DNA of 64,000 nt from CADEED01 sp963842515 (GCA_963842515.1 CAWJGO010000002.1:620001-684000), one strand, 5' to 3'. Numbered from the stretch's first letter, positions 17,223-26,749 are shown. Notes: generated by a model not told the origin, from the sequence alone. A program made the numbers and translations.

Positions 17223-18080
17223 TTACTGAACGTCAGCTTTCGGGGCGTTTTCGCCGTGTTTTGCCGCGTTCTTGGCCTCATTCCACAGCTCATCCCAGGC
17301 AGCGGGAGTCAGCGAGTCGAGCGTAAGCGAACGTTCCGCGGCCATGCTTTCCATCGCGCGGAAGCGGCGCTCGAATTTGGCATTGGCCAGGCGCAATGCT
17401 TCTTCCGGATCGACTTCAAGATGCCGTGCCCAGTTCGCCACCGCGAACAGCAGATCGCCCAACTCCTCGGTTCGGCGCGTGGCTTTTTCGATGGAGTCCG
17501 CTCCGCCGCAAAACTCCTCGGTTTCGCGTAATTCCTCATCTATCTTGGCGCGCACGCCCTCCGCGCCCGGCCAGTCGAAGCCGACTCTGCCGGCGCGTTT
17601 ACCCAGCTTGGCGGCACGCGCCAGCGCCGGTAATGCCAGCGGCACGTCCGCCAGCTCGCTGGGCGGTGAACTTGCACGGGCAGCGCGTTCGCGCGCCTTG
17701 TGCTCTTCCCAGGCGCGGCTCTGCTCATCGGCGGAATCGATGCGGGCCCCCGCGAACACGTGCGGGTGACGTTCGGTGAGCTTGTTGGCGATCGCGTCGG
17801 CAACGCTGGCGAAATCGAACCACTGCCGCTCCGCTCCGATCTGCGCATGAAACACCACCTGGAACAGCAGGTCGCCGAGCTCACCCTCCAGCGCCCGCGG
17901 CTCACCGCGCGCGATGGCGTCGGCAACCTCATAGGCCTCCTCGATGGTGTAGGGCGCGATGCTCGCGAAATCCTGCTCGCGATCCCACGGACAGCCGCCG
18001 GCTGGATCGCGCAGCCGGCGCATGATGTCCAGCAACCGCGCCAGCGAGCGCTGCGCGTTTTCATCGGCCGGGTTGCTCAT
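17223..18080 (-). CDS. mazG: Nucleoside triphosphate pyrophosphohydrolase MazG
   Basis: Hydrolyses (d)NTPs to monophosphates and pyrophosphate; in E. coli it also lowers ppGpp. The 285 residues contain two MazG helical domains. The first has GGCPWDREQ, EEAYEVADAI and ELGDLLFQVVFHA. The second has GFDWPGAEGV, EELRETEE and EELGDLLFAVANWA. The Glu/Asp metal-site pattern E-x3-D/E is present in both. Its start overlaps nudL by four bases. Confidence 0.95.
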   Translation of the reverse strand: MSNPADENAQRSLARLLDIMRRLRDPAGGCPWDREQDFASIAPYTIEEAYEVADAIARGEPRALEGELGDLLFQVVFHAQIGAERQWFDFASVADAIANKLTERHPHVFAGARIDSADEQSRAWEEHKARERAARASSPPSELADVPLALPALARAAKLGKRAGRVGFDWPGAEGVRAKIDEELRETEEFCGGADSIEKATRRTEELGDLLFAVANWARHLEVDPEEALRLANAKFERRFRAMESMAAERSLTLDSLTPAAWDELWNEAKNAAKHGENAPKADVQ

Positions 18081-18730
18081 GCCCCCTCTTCCTCCTCGAC
18101 CATGCGCACCAGCGTGAGCAGCATGCCCGCCGTCGCACCCCAGATGTTCTGCTCCCGCCAGGGAATGTCATACAGCAGCAGGTCTTCGTCGCCGACGCGG
18201 CGCAGGCGAGCCTTGTGGTTGGCGGCATCGAACACGTGGCTCAACGGCACTTCGAACACGTCGGCGACTTCCGCGGGATTCAGCTCGAGATCGAATGGCG
18301 GCGTCACCAGCGAGAGCACCGGCGTCACGCGGAACCCGCTGATCACCAGGTGGTCCGGTAGATAGCCGAACACGCGTACGCGCCTGGGGTCCAGCCCGAT
18401 CTCTTCCTGTGCCTCGCGCAATGCGGCGGCGGCGACGTCCGCGTCGGTCTCATCGAGCCGGCCGCCGGGAAAGGAAATCTGCGCCGCGTGCCTGGTGAGT
18501 TGCGAAGCACGCTGCGTGAGCAGCACGCTCAGTCCTTCGGGACGATCCACCAGCGCAACCAGCACCGCGGCTGCCACCGGGTTGTGCGGAAAATGCCGCT
18601 GCAGTCGGCTAGTGCGCTCCGCATCCACTCCGAGCAACCGCCAGTCCGCGAGCTCGTGGCGCGGCTGCGAGCCTTCGAAACGGCGCAGGATCCTTGCCCG
18701 CAAATCTTCCGCGCTCACCTGTTGTCTCAA
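18077..18730 (-). CDS. CoA-diphosphatase-type NUDIX hydrolase (NudL-like)
   Basis: 217-residue NUDIX protein. The NUDIX box GGRLDETDADVAAAALREAQ-EEIGL is preceded by the CoA-subfamily pattern LLTQRASQLTRHAAQISFPGG. The predicted start is a TTG at 18730 overlapping the fumC stop (TTGA), with GGAGG six bases upstream inside fumC; a GTG four codons later is the alternative. It lies in fumC-nudL-mazG, all overlapping, so translation is coupled. Confidence 0.87.
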   Translation of the reverse strand: MRQQVSAEDLRARILRRFEGSQPRHELADWRLLGVDAERTSRLQRHFPHNPVAAAVLVALVDRPEGLSVLLTQRASQLTRHAAQISFPGGRLDETDADVAAAALREAQEEIGLDPRRVRVFGYLPDHLVISGFRVTPVLSLVTPPFDLELNPAEVADVFEVPLSHVFDAANHKARLRRVGDEDLLLYDIPWREQNIWGATAGMLLTLVRMVEEEEGA

Positions 18731-20133
18731 CCCTGGCCTCCACCACCCTGCAATCCGCCGCGCGTCATCGCCGCCGGATCGAGCAGCCGGCGCAGTTCCG
18801 CTTCGCTCAGCCCGGACATTTCCAGGGCAACGTCGAATACCGGCCGTTTTTCGGCATACGCGCGCTTGGCGATCGCCGCTGCGCGCTCGTAGCCGATCGC
18901 AGGATTCAACGCGGTGGCGAGGATCGGGTTGCGCGCCAGCGCCTCATCGAGGCGCACCACGTCGGCCTCCGCGCCGGCGATGCAACGTTCGCCGAGCGCA
19001 CCGGAAGCGCGCGCCAGGAGCCCGATGCTGATCAGCAGGTTGTTAGCGATGAGCGGCAGCATGACGTTCAGCTGGAAATTACCCGATTGACCGGCGACGG
19101 CGATGGCGGCATCGAGTCCCATGACCTGCGTGGCGATCATCGTCACGGCTTCGGGAATCACGGGGTTGACCTTGCCCGGCATGATGCTGCTGCCCGGTTG
19201 CAGCGGCGGAAGTTTGAGCTCGCCGAGGCCGGCGAGCGGTCCCGACCCCATCCAGCGCAGGTCGTTGGCGATTTTCATCAGCGCCACCGCGAGCGTGCGC
19301 AGCACGCCTGAGAATTCGACCGCGGTATCCTGTGCGCCCATCGCGGCAAAGTAGTTCGGCGCAAGCGTGAATGACACCTGCGTCAGGGCGCGCAGCTCCT
19401 CTATGAACAGCGGCGCGAATTTCTCGTGCGCATTGATGCTGGTGCCGATCGCCGTACCACCCTGCGCCAGTGCGTGCAGCCGTGGCTCGCTTGCCGCTAG
19501 CCGGTCCAGGCATTGCGCGATCTGCGCGCGCCAGCCCGACACCTCCTGCCCGAGCGTCATGGGCGTGGCATCCATGAGGTGTGTGCGCCCGGTCTTGAGC
19601 ACCTGCGACCAGGCGCGCTCCTTGTCGAGCAGTATCTGCATCAGGGCTTCGAGCGCCGGCACCAGCTCGCTGCGCGTGGCGAGCGCGGCGCTCACGTGAA
19701 TCGCGCTCGGGATCACGTCATTGCTGCTCTGGCACATGTTGACGTGGTCGTTCGGGTGCACCGGCAAGCCCCGCGCGCGGCTCGCGAGCGTGGCGATCAC
19801 CTCGTTGACGTTCATGTTGGTGCTGGTTCCACTGCCGGTCTGGAACACATCCAATGGAAATTGCTCGGCGTGCTCGCCGCGCGCCACGGCCAGTGCCGCA
19901 TCGACGATGCTCGCGGCCACCTCGGGCGCGAGCAGGCCGAGTTTTGCGTTGGCTCGCGCTGCGGCGGCCTTGATGAGCGCCACCGCGGCAATGAAGCCTG
20001 GCGGTAACCGCGTGCCGCTCAGCTCAAAATTGCGGCGGGCACGCTCGGTCTGCGCTCCCCACAACGCACCGGCCGGCACTTCGATCTCGCCGAAACTGTC
20101 GTGCTCTTTCCGCTTGTCGCCTTGCGATATCAT
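18727..20133 (-). CDS. fumC: Fumarate hydratase class II
   Basis: Iron-independent fumarase of 468 residues from the ATG at 20133 (MISQGDKRKEHDSFGEIEVP). Seen: GSGTSTNMNVNEVI, SSNDVIPSA, TGRTHLMDATPMTLGQE and the signature SSIMPGKVNP. The longer upstream frame runs into the divergent purB and is spurious. Only 30 bp separate the fumC and purB starts. A minus-strand pair AAGACA-N17-TAGACT ends 8 nt before the ATG, with its -35 inside the purB start region. Confidence 0.95.
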   Translation of the reverse strand: MISQGDKRKEHDSFGEIEVPAGALWGAQTERARRNFELSGTRLPPGFIAAVALIKAAAARANAKLGLLAPEVAASIVDAALAVARGEHAEQFPLDVFQTGSGTSTNMNVNEVIATLASRARGLPVHPNDHVNMCQSSNDVIPSAIHVSAALATRSELVPALEALMQILLDKERAWSQVLKTGRTHLMDATPMTLGQEVSGWRAQIAQCLDRLAASEPRLHALAQGGTAIGTSINAHEKFAPLFIEELRALTQVSFTLAPNYFAAMGAQDTAVEFSGVLRTLAVALMKIANDLRWMGSGPLAGLGELKLPPLQPGSSIMPGKVNPVIPEAVTMIATQVMGLDAAIAVAGQSGNFQLNVMLPLIANNLLISIGLLARASGALGERCIAGAEADVVRLDEALARNPILATALNPAIGYERAAAIAKRAYAEKRPVFDVALEMSGLSEAELRRLLDPAAMTRGGLQGGGGQG

Positions 20134-20141
20134 GCGCGGCC

Positions 20142-20147
20142 AGTCTA
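20142..20147 (-). promoter_or_regulatory. -10 element of fumC, 8 nt before the start codon
   Basis: Minus-strand TAGACT, with AAGACA 17 nt upstream (20170-20165). A transcript would begin at or within two bases of the ATG. Confidence 0.5.
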
Positions 20148-20163
20148 TCGCTCGTTTCGAGGC

Positions 20164-21537
20164 ATGTCTTTCATGGATCCTTCCGCCCTCCTCGCGATTT
20201 CTCCCGTCGATGGCCGATATCGCAAGGGTGCCGATCCACTGCGCGCCGTGCTGTCGGAAAGCGGCCTCATCCGCGAGCGGATACGCATCGAAGCGGCCTG
20301 GTTGCTCGCGCTCGCGGATGCAGCCCCACAATTGGCGGCGCTGCCGCTCGGCGACGCCGTCAGGCGGCTGGCCGCGGACCTGGCCGACGAGCCCGGCGAC
20401 GATGCGACGGCTGCGGTCAAGGCGATCGAGAGCCGCATCAACCACGACGTGAAAGCGGTGGAGTATTTCGTGCGTGACAAGCTCGCTGCGGGCGGCGCGA
20501 CGCCGGCGGTACTCGAGCTGGTGCATTTCGGCCTGACATCCGAAGACGTCAACAATCTCGCCTACGCCCGCATGTTGCGCGCCGCACGCACGGTGCTCGC
20601 CGGCGAGCTCGAGAATCTCATCGGACGCTTGCGCCAGTTCGCGCACGAACACGCCGCGTTGCCCATGCTTTCACGCACGCACGGCCAGACCGCGAGCCCG
20701 ACCACGCTCGGCAAGGAATTCGCCAATGTGGTGGCGCGCCTGCGCCGTACACGGACGCGCCTGGAAAAAGTCGAGATCCTCGCGAAATGGAATGGCGCGG
20801 TCGGCAATTACAACGCCCAGGTCGCCGCGCTGCCCGACATCGACTGGCGAAAAGTAAGTTCCGCCTTCATCGCATCGCAGGGTTTCACGTGCAACGAATA
20901 CACCACGCAGATCGAGCCGCACGACTGGATCGGTGAGTACTGCGACGCGCTCGCCGCGATCAATACGGTACTCATCGACTTCGCGCGCGACACCTGGGGC
21001 TACATCTCGCTCGGTTACCTGCGCCAGCGCGCGGTGGCCGGTGAGGTCGGGTCGTCGACCATGCCGCACAAAGTGAACCCGATCGATTTCGAGAACGCCG
21101 AAGGCAATCTCGGCGTGGCCAATGCGCTGTTGCATCACTTCGCCGCCAAACTACCGATTTCACGCTGGCAGCGCGATCTCACCGATTCCACCGTCTTGCG
21201 CAACGTGGGCGTGGCGCTCGCGCACAGCCTGATCGCCTGGCACTCCCTGCTGCGCGGTCTCGGAAAAATCGCCGCCGATCCGGCGACGATCGCCCGGGAC
21301 ATCGAGCGCGCATACGAGGTACTGGCCGAACCGCTGCAGTCGGCGCTGCGCGCCGCCGGCGTGCCCAATGGGTACGAGCTGCTCAAGGAATTCACGCGCG
21401 GCACGCAGATCGACGCCGTCATGCTCGCCGCGTTCATCGACAAACTACCGCTCCCGGCCGCCGAGCGGGCGCGGCTCAAGTCCCTGAGCCCCAATGCCTA
21501 CCTGGGTCTCGCGGCGGAAATGGCCCGCTCGATCTGA
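20164..21537 (+). CDS. purB: Adenylosuccinate lyase
   Basis: Purine-pathway lyase of 457 residues from the ATG at 20164 (a second ATG three codons later is possible). The N-terminal SPVDGRY, TSEDVNNLAYARML, SRTHGQTASPTTLGKE, signature SSTMPHKVNPIDFEN and SRWQRDLTDSTVLRN align over the whole length with E. coli PurB (456). Divergent from fumC. In E. coli purB is next to hflD-mnmA-nudJ; here nudJ and mnmA follow but hflD does not. Confidence 0.96.
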   Translation: MSFMDPSALLAISPVDGRYRKGADPLRAVLSESGLIRERIRIEAAWLLALADAAPQLAALPLGDAVRRLAADLADEPGDDATAAVKAIESRINHDVKAVEYFVRDKLAAGGATPAVLELVHFGLTSEDVNNLAYARMLRAARTVLAGELENLIGRLRQFAHEHAALPMLSRTHGQTASPTTLGKEFANVVARLRRTRTRLEKVEILAKWNGAVGNYNAQVAALPDIDWRKVSSAFIASQGFTCNEYTTQIEPHDWIGEYCDALAAINTVLIDFARDTWGYISLGYLRQRAVAGEVGSSTMPHKVNPIDFENAEGNLGVANALLHHFAAKLPISRWQRDLTDSTVLRNVGVALAHSLIAWHSLLRGLGKIAADPATIARDIERAYEVLAEPLQSALRAAGVPNGYELLKEFTRGTQIDAVMLAAFIDKLPLPAAERARLKSLSPNAYLGLAAEMARSI

Positions 21538-21728
21538 CGGGGCCGCGGCTCATGCCGCACGGTTTGCCGATGCCGCAGCGCGGAATGTGACGGGCAAAGT
21601 GCGACCCAGCACACGGTTTACGGGCGGTTCCCGCAAAAAGCCGATGAAAGCGTGACGCATTTGGCAATGATAAAGGGACCGGCCACCTAGGCTTCATTGG
21701 GCACAGGTCACAGACCGACTCAGCTCTC

Positions 21729-22295
21729 ATGACGAACGGGGAATTCGACTTCAACAGGTTCACGCAGCGCGCTGCAGCGCCGGGCGCGCCGTTGCCTGTC
21801 GTTCCGCAGCCCGAACAGAACCACATCCGCGTCATCAGCTCGCTCGAGGAAATGCGTGCCGCGGTCGACGCCGTCGCCGCCAGTGCCCAGCGCCTGATGT
21901 CTATCTACACGCCCGACCTCGAGCCCGAGCTCTACGACCAGAACGGCTTCCTCGAGATCGTCAAACGCTTCGTGCTCGCGCGCCGCTTCGCCAAGGCCCG
22001 CGTGTTGCTCTCGGACTCGACGCGCCTGCTGCGCGACAACAACCGCTTCATCGCCATGGGCCGCAGGCTCACCAGCTGCATCGACATTCGCCCCGCCGTC
22101 GCCGGCGCCAAGCAGCGCGCCTGCGGCTATCTGATCGCCGACGATCGCGCCATCGTCTATCGTGTGCACCCGGATCGCTGGGACGGCGTCGCCGACCTCA
22201 ACAATCCGCCGGTGGCGCGTCAGTATCTCGACGAATTCGACGAGATCTGGCATGCCAGCTCGCCCGACGAGCTCGCGCGCCAGTCGCATCGCTAA
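21729..22295 (+). CDS. Conserved protein with phospholipase-D-like fold (DUF7931-like)
   Basis: 188 residues. Residues about 35-175 look like half of a PLD-type domain (SLEEMRAAVDAV, MSIYTPDLEPELYD, ARVLLSDSTRLLRDNNRF, CGYLIADDRAIVYRVHPDRW), but no HxKxxxxD catalytic motif is present. No signal peptide or membrane segment. It fills the place hflD holds in E. coli, between purB and the nudJ-mnmA pair, and precedes nudJ by 22 bp. The family name is from memory and the function is unknown. Confidence 0.7.
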   Translation: MTNGEFDFNRFTQRAAAPGAPLPVVPQPEQNHIRVISSLEEMRAAVDAVAASAQRLMSIYTPDLEPELYDQNGFLEIVKRFVLARRFAKARVLLSDSTRLLRDNNRFIAMGRRLTSCIDIRPAVAGAKQRACGYLIADDRAIVYRVHPDRWDGVADLNNPPVARQYLDEFDEIWHASSPDELARQSHR

Positions 22296-22317
22296 CAACC
22301 CTGCTCGTTAGTTAGCC

Positions 22318-22800
22318 ATGCGCTTCAATCCGGAGGTCACCGTGGCCGCGATCGTCGAGCTCGACGGTCGCTTCCTGATGGTCGAGGAACGCATCTACGG
22401 GCGCCTGGTGATCAACCAGCCTGCCGGACACCTGGAAGACCGTGAGACGCTGCTCGAAGCCGTGATCCGTGAGGCACGCGAGGAGACCGCCTGGCGATTC
22501 CAGCCCGAGGCGCTGGTCGGTACCTACCTGTGGCGCAGCGACAATGGGCGCAGCTTCCTGCGCTTCGCCTTCTGCGGCACGGTGGACGACCACCAGCCAC
22601 AGCAGCCGCTCGACCAGGGCATCGTCCGGTCGTTGTGGATCTCGCATCAACAATTGCTGGCGCAGTCCTCGCGCCTGCGATCGCCGCTGGTGCTGCGGTG
22701 CTTGCAGGACTACCTGCTCGGCAAGCGCCAGCCGGTCGATTCGGTAGCCTGCCTCGATCTCGATTCCGCATCGCAGGTGAATGCCGTCGTGAACCTGTAG
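22318..22800 (+). CDS. nudJ: NUDIX phosphatase, NudJ-like
   Basis: 160-residue NUDIX hydrolase; NudJ in E. coli acts on HMP-pyrophosphate and nucleoside di- and triphosphates. The NUDIX box is GHLEDRETLLEAVIREARE-ETAW (G-x5-E-x7-REUxEE form), preceded by VTVAAIVELDGRFLMVEER and INQPAGHLE, typical of NudJ. It directly precedes mnmA, as nudJ neighbours mnmA in E. coli. No clear ribosome-binding site. Confidence 0.85.
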   Translation: MRFNPEVTVAAIVELDGRFLMVEERIYGRLVINQPAGHLEDRETLLEAVIREAREETAWRFQPEALVGTYLWRSDNGRSFLRFAFCGTVDDHQPQQPLDQGIVRSLWISHQQLLAQSSRLRSPLVLRCLQDYLLGKRQPVDSVACLDLDSASQVNAVVNL

Positions 22801-22842
22801 CTGCTCGCTCCTTCGAGCGATTCGGCGGCACACGCGGCGGCG

Positions 22843-22848
22843 TACAAT
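22843..22848 (+). promoter_or_regulatory. -10 element of mnmA, 7 nt before the GTG start
   Basis: TACAAT followed by TCGCGCC and the GTG start at 22856. No Shine-Dalgarno lies in this spacer, so a leaderless mRNA is predicted. Confidence 0.5.
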
Positions 22849-22855
22849 TCGCGCC

Positions 22856-23944
22856 GTGACAAAGAGCGCAGAAACAATCGTCGTCGGCATGTCCGGCGGC
22901 GTCGACTCCGCGGTTTGCGCGCTGTTGCTCAAACGCGCCGGTTACGACGTGCAGGGGCTCTACATGAGCAACTGGGACGACGACGATTCCTACTGTACCG
23001 GGGCTGCGGATTTCCAGGACTCGCGCGCGGTGGCCGCCGAACTCGGCATCACGCTGCACCGCGTGAGCTTCGCCGAGCAATACCGCGCGCGGGTGTTCGA
23101 GTATTTTTTAGCCGAATATCGTGCCGGCCGCACACCCAATCCGGATGTGCTCTGCAACCGCGAAATCAAGTTCGGCATCTGCCTCGAGTACGCGGCGCGC
23201 CTGGGTGCGCAGCGATTCGCGACCGGGCATTACGCACGCCTGCAACACACCGCTGCGGGGCCAGTGCTGCTCAAGGCGCGTGATCCTGACAAGGATCAGT
23301 CCTACTTTCTCCATGCCGTGTCGCGCGAGCATTTCGCGCGGGTGCTGTTCCCACTGGGCGACCTTTCGAAACCGGAAGTGCGCGCCCTGGCGCGCGAGGC
23401 TGGCCTGCCGGTGTTCGACAAGCCCGACAGCACCGGCATCTGCTTCATCGGCGAGCGCCCGTTCCGTGAATTCCTGGCGCGCTACATTCCGACCACGCCG
23501 GGCGCCATCGTGACGGAAGCCGGCGATGTGGTCGGCCGCCATCGCGGCCTGGCGTTCTACACGTTGGGGCAGCGCGGCGGACTTGAAATCGGCGGGCGCG
23601 CGGGTCAGCGCGAAGATGCGTGGTACGTGGCCGCCAAGAACCTCGCGCGCAACGAATTGCTGGCCGTGCAGGGACACGACCATCCGCTGCTCGTCAGTCG
23701 TGCGCTCGCCACTGGGCCGTGCAACTGGCTGGTGCAACCCGAGTCGCTCGAATTCGCATCGCAAATCAAGGTTCGCTATCGGCAGGCCGATCAGAATTGC
23801 CATGCAACAGTCAGCGAGGGCGGCGCGCTCGAAGTCCGCTTCTCCGACCCGCAGCGTGCCGTGACTCCTGGACAATTCGCGGTGTTGTACGACGGTGAGC
23901 GCTGCTTGGGCGGCGGGGTCATCGAGCGCACGGCACCTCAGTGA
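22856..23944 (+). CDS. mnmA: tRNA 2-thiouridine(34) synthase MnmA
   Basis: Thiolates the wobble uridine of tRNA-Lys, Glu and Gln. It has 362 residues. Seen: PP-loop SGGVDS (13-18), the catalytic cysteine in NPDVLCNREIKFG and the second in GICFIGERPF, and DKDQSYFLHAV. The GTG at 22856 is needed, as the next in-frame ATG falls inside the PP-loop. A short hairpin with a T-rich tail follows the stop. Confidence 0.95.
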   Translation: MTKSAETIVVGMSGGVDSAVCALLLKRAGYDVQGLYMSNWDDDDSYCTGAADFQDSRAVAAELGITLHRVSFAEQYRARVFEYFLAEYRAGRTPNPDVLCNREIKFGICLEYAARLGAQRFATGHYARLQHTAAGPVLLKARDPDKDQSYFLHAVSREHFARVLFPLGDLSKPEVRALAREAGLPVFDKPDSTGICFIGERPFREFLARYIPTTPGAIVTEAGDVVGRHRGLAFYTLGQRGGLEIGGRAGQREDAWYVAAKNLARNELLAVQGHDHPLLVSRALATGPCNWLVQPESLEFASQIKVRYRQADQNCHATVSEGGALEVRFSDPQRAVTPGQFAVLYDGERCLGGGVIERTAPQ

Positions 23945-23945
23945 C

Positions 23946-23977
23946 GCGGCTTAAGTTAGAATACGCCGCTTGTTTTT
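23946..23977 (+). terminator. Weak intrinsic terminator after mnmA, overlapping the acnA promoter
   Basis: GCGGC/GCCGC stem with a 14-base loop followed by TTGTTTTT. The loop carries TAGAAT (23957-23962), a plausible -10 for acnA, whose start lies about 48 nt further on. Two overlapping functions are inferred from layout only. Confidence 0.4.
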
Positions 23978-24010
23978 CGTCGATGTCCGCGACCCCGAGG
24001 AGAAGGATTC

Positions 24011-26698
24011 ATGACCGGCAGTTCCAGCACACGCTCCACCCTGCAAGTAGGCCCGGTTTCCTACGACTACTGGAGCTTCGCTTCCCTTCCCGCGGACAAA
24101 GTCGCGCGATTGCCCTACTCGCTCAAGATCCTGCTGGAGAACCTGCTGCGTTTCGAAGACGGTGTGAACGTCACGCGCGCCGACATCGACGCGGTGCTCG
24201 GCTGGGACGCCAAAGCGACACCTTCTTACGAAATTGATTTCACGCCCGCCCGCGTCATCATGCAGGACTTCACCGGGGTGCCCTGCGTCGTCGATCTCGC
24301 CGCCATGCGCGAAGCCGTGACGAAGCTCGGCGGCGATCCCACGCGCATCAATCCGCTGAATCCGGCCGAGCTGGTCATCGACCACTCGGTACAGGTGGAC
24401 GACTACGGCAATGCGAGCTCGCTCGCCACCAACAACAGGATCGAGTTCGAGCGCAACGGCGAGCGATATGCGTTCCTGCGCTGGGGCCAGTCAGCGTTCG
24501 ACAATTTCAGTGTCGTGCCGCCCAACACCGGCATCGTCCACCAGGTCAATCTCGAATATCTCGGCCGCGTCGTCTTCCACAAGAAAGACGGCGGTCGGGT
24601 TCAGGCGTACCCGGACACGGTAGTCGGTACCGATTCGCACACCACCATGATCAACGGCTTGGGCGTGCTCGGCTGGGGCGTCGGCGGAATCGAAGCGGAA
24701 GCGGCGATGTTGGGTCAGCCGATACCGATGCTCATTCCGCAGGTCATCGGTTTCAAGATGACCGGCGCGATGAAGCCTGGCTGCACGGCTACCGACCTGG
24801 TGCTCACGGTCACGGAGATGCTGCGCAAGAAAGGCGTGGTCGACAAATTCGTCGAGTACTTCGGCGATGGGCTTGCCAACCTGCCGCTTGCCGACCGCGC
24901 GACAATTGCCAACATGGCCCCCGAGTACGGCAGCACCTGCGGCATCTTCCCGATCGACGAAGAAACGCTGCGGTACCTCGAGTTGTCCGGTCGTCCGCCC
25001 GAACAGATTGCGCTGGTCGAGGCTTACGCCAAGGCCCAGGGGCTGTGGCGCATCAACGGCGCGAAGCCGGCGGATTACACCGACGTGATCGAGCTCGACC
25101 TGGCGACCGTCGAGCCCAGTCTCGCCGGCCCCAAGCGTCCGCAGGATCGCGTGCCCCTGTCGAAGGCCAAGAGCATCTACAAGGCGGCGCTGACGGTGAT
25201 GGCCGAGGAACGCAAGAAGAAATCGTCCGATGCCACGGGTTGCGCGCAGATATTGCTCGACGGTCAGTCCATCGAGCTCAAGGACGGCGCGGTGACCATC
25301 GCCGCCATTACCAGCTGTACCAACACCTCCAATCCCTATGTGCTCATGTCCGCGGGCCTGCTGGCGCGCAACGCCGCGAAACTCGGGCTCAAAGCCAAAC
25401 CGTGGGTCAAGACCAGCCTCGCGCCCGGTTCGCGCGTGGTCACCGACTACCTCACCAAGGCCGGGTTGTTAGAGCCGCTCGCGTCGATTGGCTTCAATGT
25501 CGTCGGCTACGGCTGCACGACCTGCATCGGCAACTCCGGCCCGCTCAAGCCCGAGATCTCCGCCGGGATCAAGGCGGGCGACATCGTTGCCACCTCGGTG
25601 CTGTCGGGCAACCGTAACTTCGAAGGCCGCGTTCATCCGGAAATCAAGATGAATTTCCTGGCGTCGCCACCGCTGGTGGTCGCTTATGCGCTCGCCGGAA
25701 CCATGGATGTCGACCTGCAGAGCGACGTGCTGGGCCACGGTCCCGACGGCAAGCCGGTGCTGCTCGCCAATATCTGGCCTTCGGACAAGGAAGTGGCCGA
25801 AGCGGTCCATGCCACCATCACCTCCGCGATGTTCCGCAAGAGTTACGCCAACGTCTTCACCGGCGACCCGAACTGGCAATCCATCAAGATTCCCCAGGGC
25901 AAGATCTACGCGTGGGAGGAACAGTCCACCTACGTGCGCAATCCGCCCTACTTCGAGGGGATGACCATGACGCCGCGCCCGGTCACCGATGTCACGGGTG
26001 CGCGCGTGCTGGCGTTGTTAGGCGACTCGGTCACCACCGACCACATCTCTCCGGCCGGGGACATCGCCAGGACCAGCCCCGCCGCCAAGTACCTGGTGTC
26101 GAAGGGCGTGCAGCCCATCGACTTCAATTCCTACGGTGCACGCCGTGGCAATCACGAGGTAATGATGCGCGGCACGTTCGCCAACATCCGCCTGCGCAAC
26201 CAGCTCGCGCCGGGCACCGAAGGTGGTGTCACGGTGCACATTCCTTCGGGCGAGCAGATGTCGATATTCGATGCCGCCATGCGCTACAAGCAGGAAGGCA
26301 CGCCGCTGGTGATTCTCGCCGGCAAGGAATACGGCACCGGCTCGTCACGTGACTGGGCGGCGAAGGGAGCCATGTTGTTAGGCGTGCGCGCGGTCATCGC
26401 CGAAAGCTTCGAGCGCATCCATCGCTCGAATCTCATCGGCATGGGCGTGTTGCCGCTGATGTTCCCGGCCGGCAAGGGCGCCCTCACACTCGGTCTCACC
26501 GGCAGCGAGGTGTTCGAGATCACCGGCCTCGACAACGCCGAGGCGAAGACCGTGAAGGTCGTCGCCACACCGCCGAAAGGATCGCCGATCACCTTCGACG
26601 CGCGGGTGCGGATCGATACGCCGAAAGAGCGCGACTATTACCGGCACGGCGGCATCCTGCACTACGTATTGAGGCAGCTCGCCGCCAAAGCCGCGTAA
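24011..26698 (+). CDS. acnA: Aconitate hydratase A
   Basis: TCA-cycle citrate/isocitrate isomerase with a 4Fe-4S cluster, 895 residues. Seen: cluster cysteines in ITSCTNTSNP and GCTTCIGNSGPL, TDSHTTMINGLGVLGWGVGG near the active site, and the C-terminal swivel domain with SGEQMSIFDAAMRY, YGTGSSRDWAAKG and ESFERIHRSNLIGMGVLP. It has a GAGGAGAAGG ribosome-binding site. The AcnA-type length excludes AcnB. The gene uses TTGTTAG three times for Leu-Leu. Confidence 0.97.
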   Translation: MTGSSSTRSTLQVGPVSYDYWSFASLPADKVARLPYSLKILLENLLRFEDGVNVTRADIDAVLGWDAKATPSYEIDFTPARVIMQDFTGVPCVVDLAAMREAVTKLGGDPTRINPLNPAELVIDHSVQVDDYGNASSLATNNRIEFERNGERYAFLRWGQSAFDNFSVVPPNTGIVHQVNLEYLGRVVFHKKDGGRVQAYPDTVVGTDSHTTMINGLGVLGWGVGGIEAEAAMLGQPIPMLIPQVIGFKMTGAMKPGCTATDLVLTVTEMLRKKGVVDKFVEYFGDGLANLPLADRATIANMAPEYGSTCGIFPIDEETLRYLELSGRPPEQIALVEAYAKAQGLWRINGAKPADYTDVIELDLATVEPSLAGPKRPQDRVPLSKAKSIYKAALTVMAEERKKKSSDATGCAQILLDGQSIELKDGAVTIAAITSCTNTSNPYVLMSAGLLARNAAKLGLKAKPWVKTSLAPGSRVVTDYLTKAGLLEPLASIGFNVVGYGCTTCIGNSGPLKPEISAGIKAGDIVATSVLSGNRNFEGRVHPEIKMNFLASPPLVVAYALAGTMDVDLQSDVLGHGPDGKPVLLANIWPSDKEVAEAVHATITSAMFRKSYANVFTGDPNWQSIKIPQGKIYAWEEQSTYVRNPPYFEGMTMTPRPVTDVTGARVLALLGDSVTTDHISPAGDIARTSPAAKYLVSKGVQPIDFNSYGARRGNHEVMMRGTFANIRLRNQLAPGTEGGVTVHIPSGEQMSIFDAAMRYKQEGTPLVILAGKEYGTGSSRDWAAKGAMLLGVRAVIAESFERIHRSNLIGMGVLPLMFPAGKGALTLGLTGSEVFEITGLDNAEAKTVKVVATPPKGSPITFDARVRIDTPKERDYYRHGGILHYVLRQLAAKAA

Positions 26699-26714
26699 CC
26701 CCGCGACGTATCAA

Positions 26715-26730
26715 TCAACCATATGGTTGA
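26715..26730. promoter_or_regulatory. Operator palindrome 1 of the ArsR/SRPBCC pair
   Basis: Perfect 16-bp palindrome TCAACCATATGGTTGA. It overlaps the -35 TTGAAT (26727-26732). The second copy lies exactly 40 bp downstream. Confidence 0.75.
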
Positions 26731-26749
26731 ATGTCACCGCGGGCTGCGG

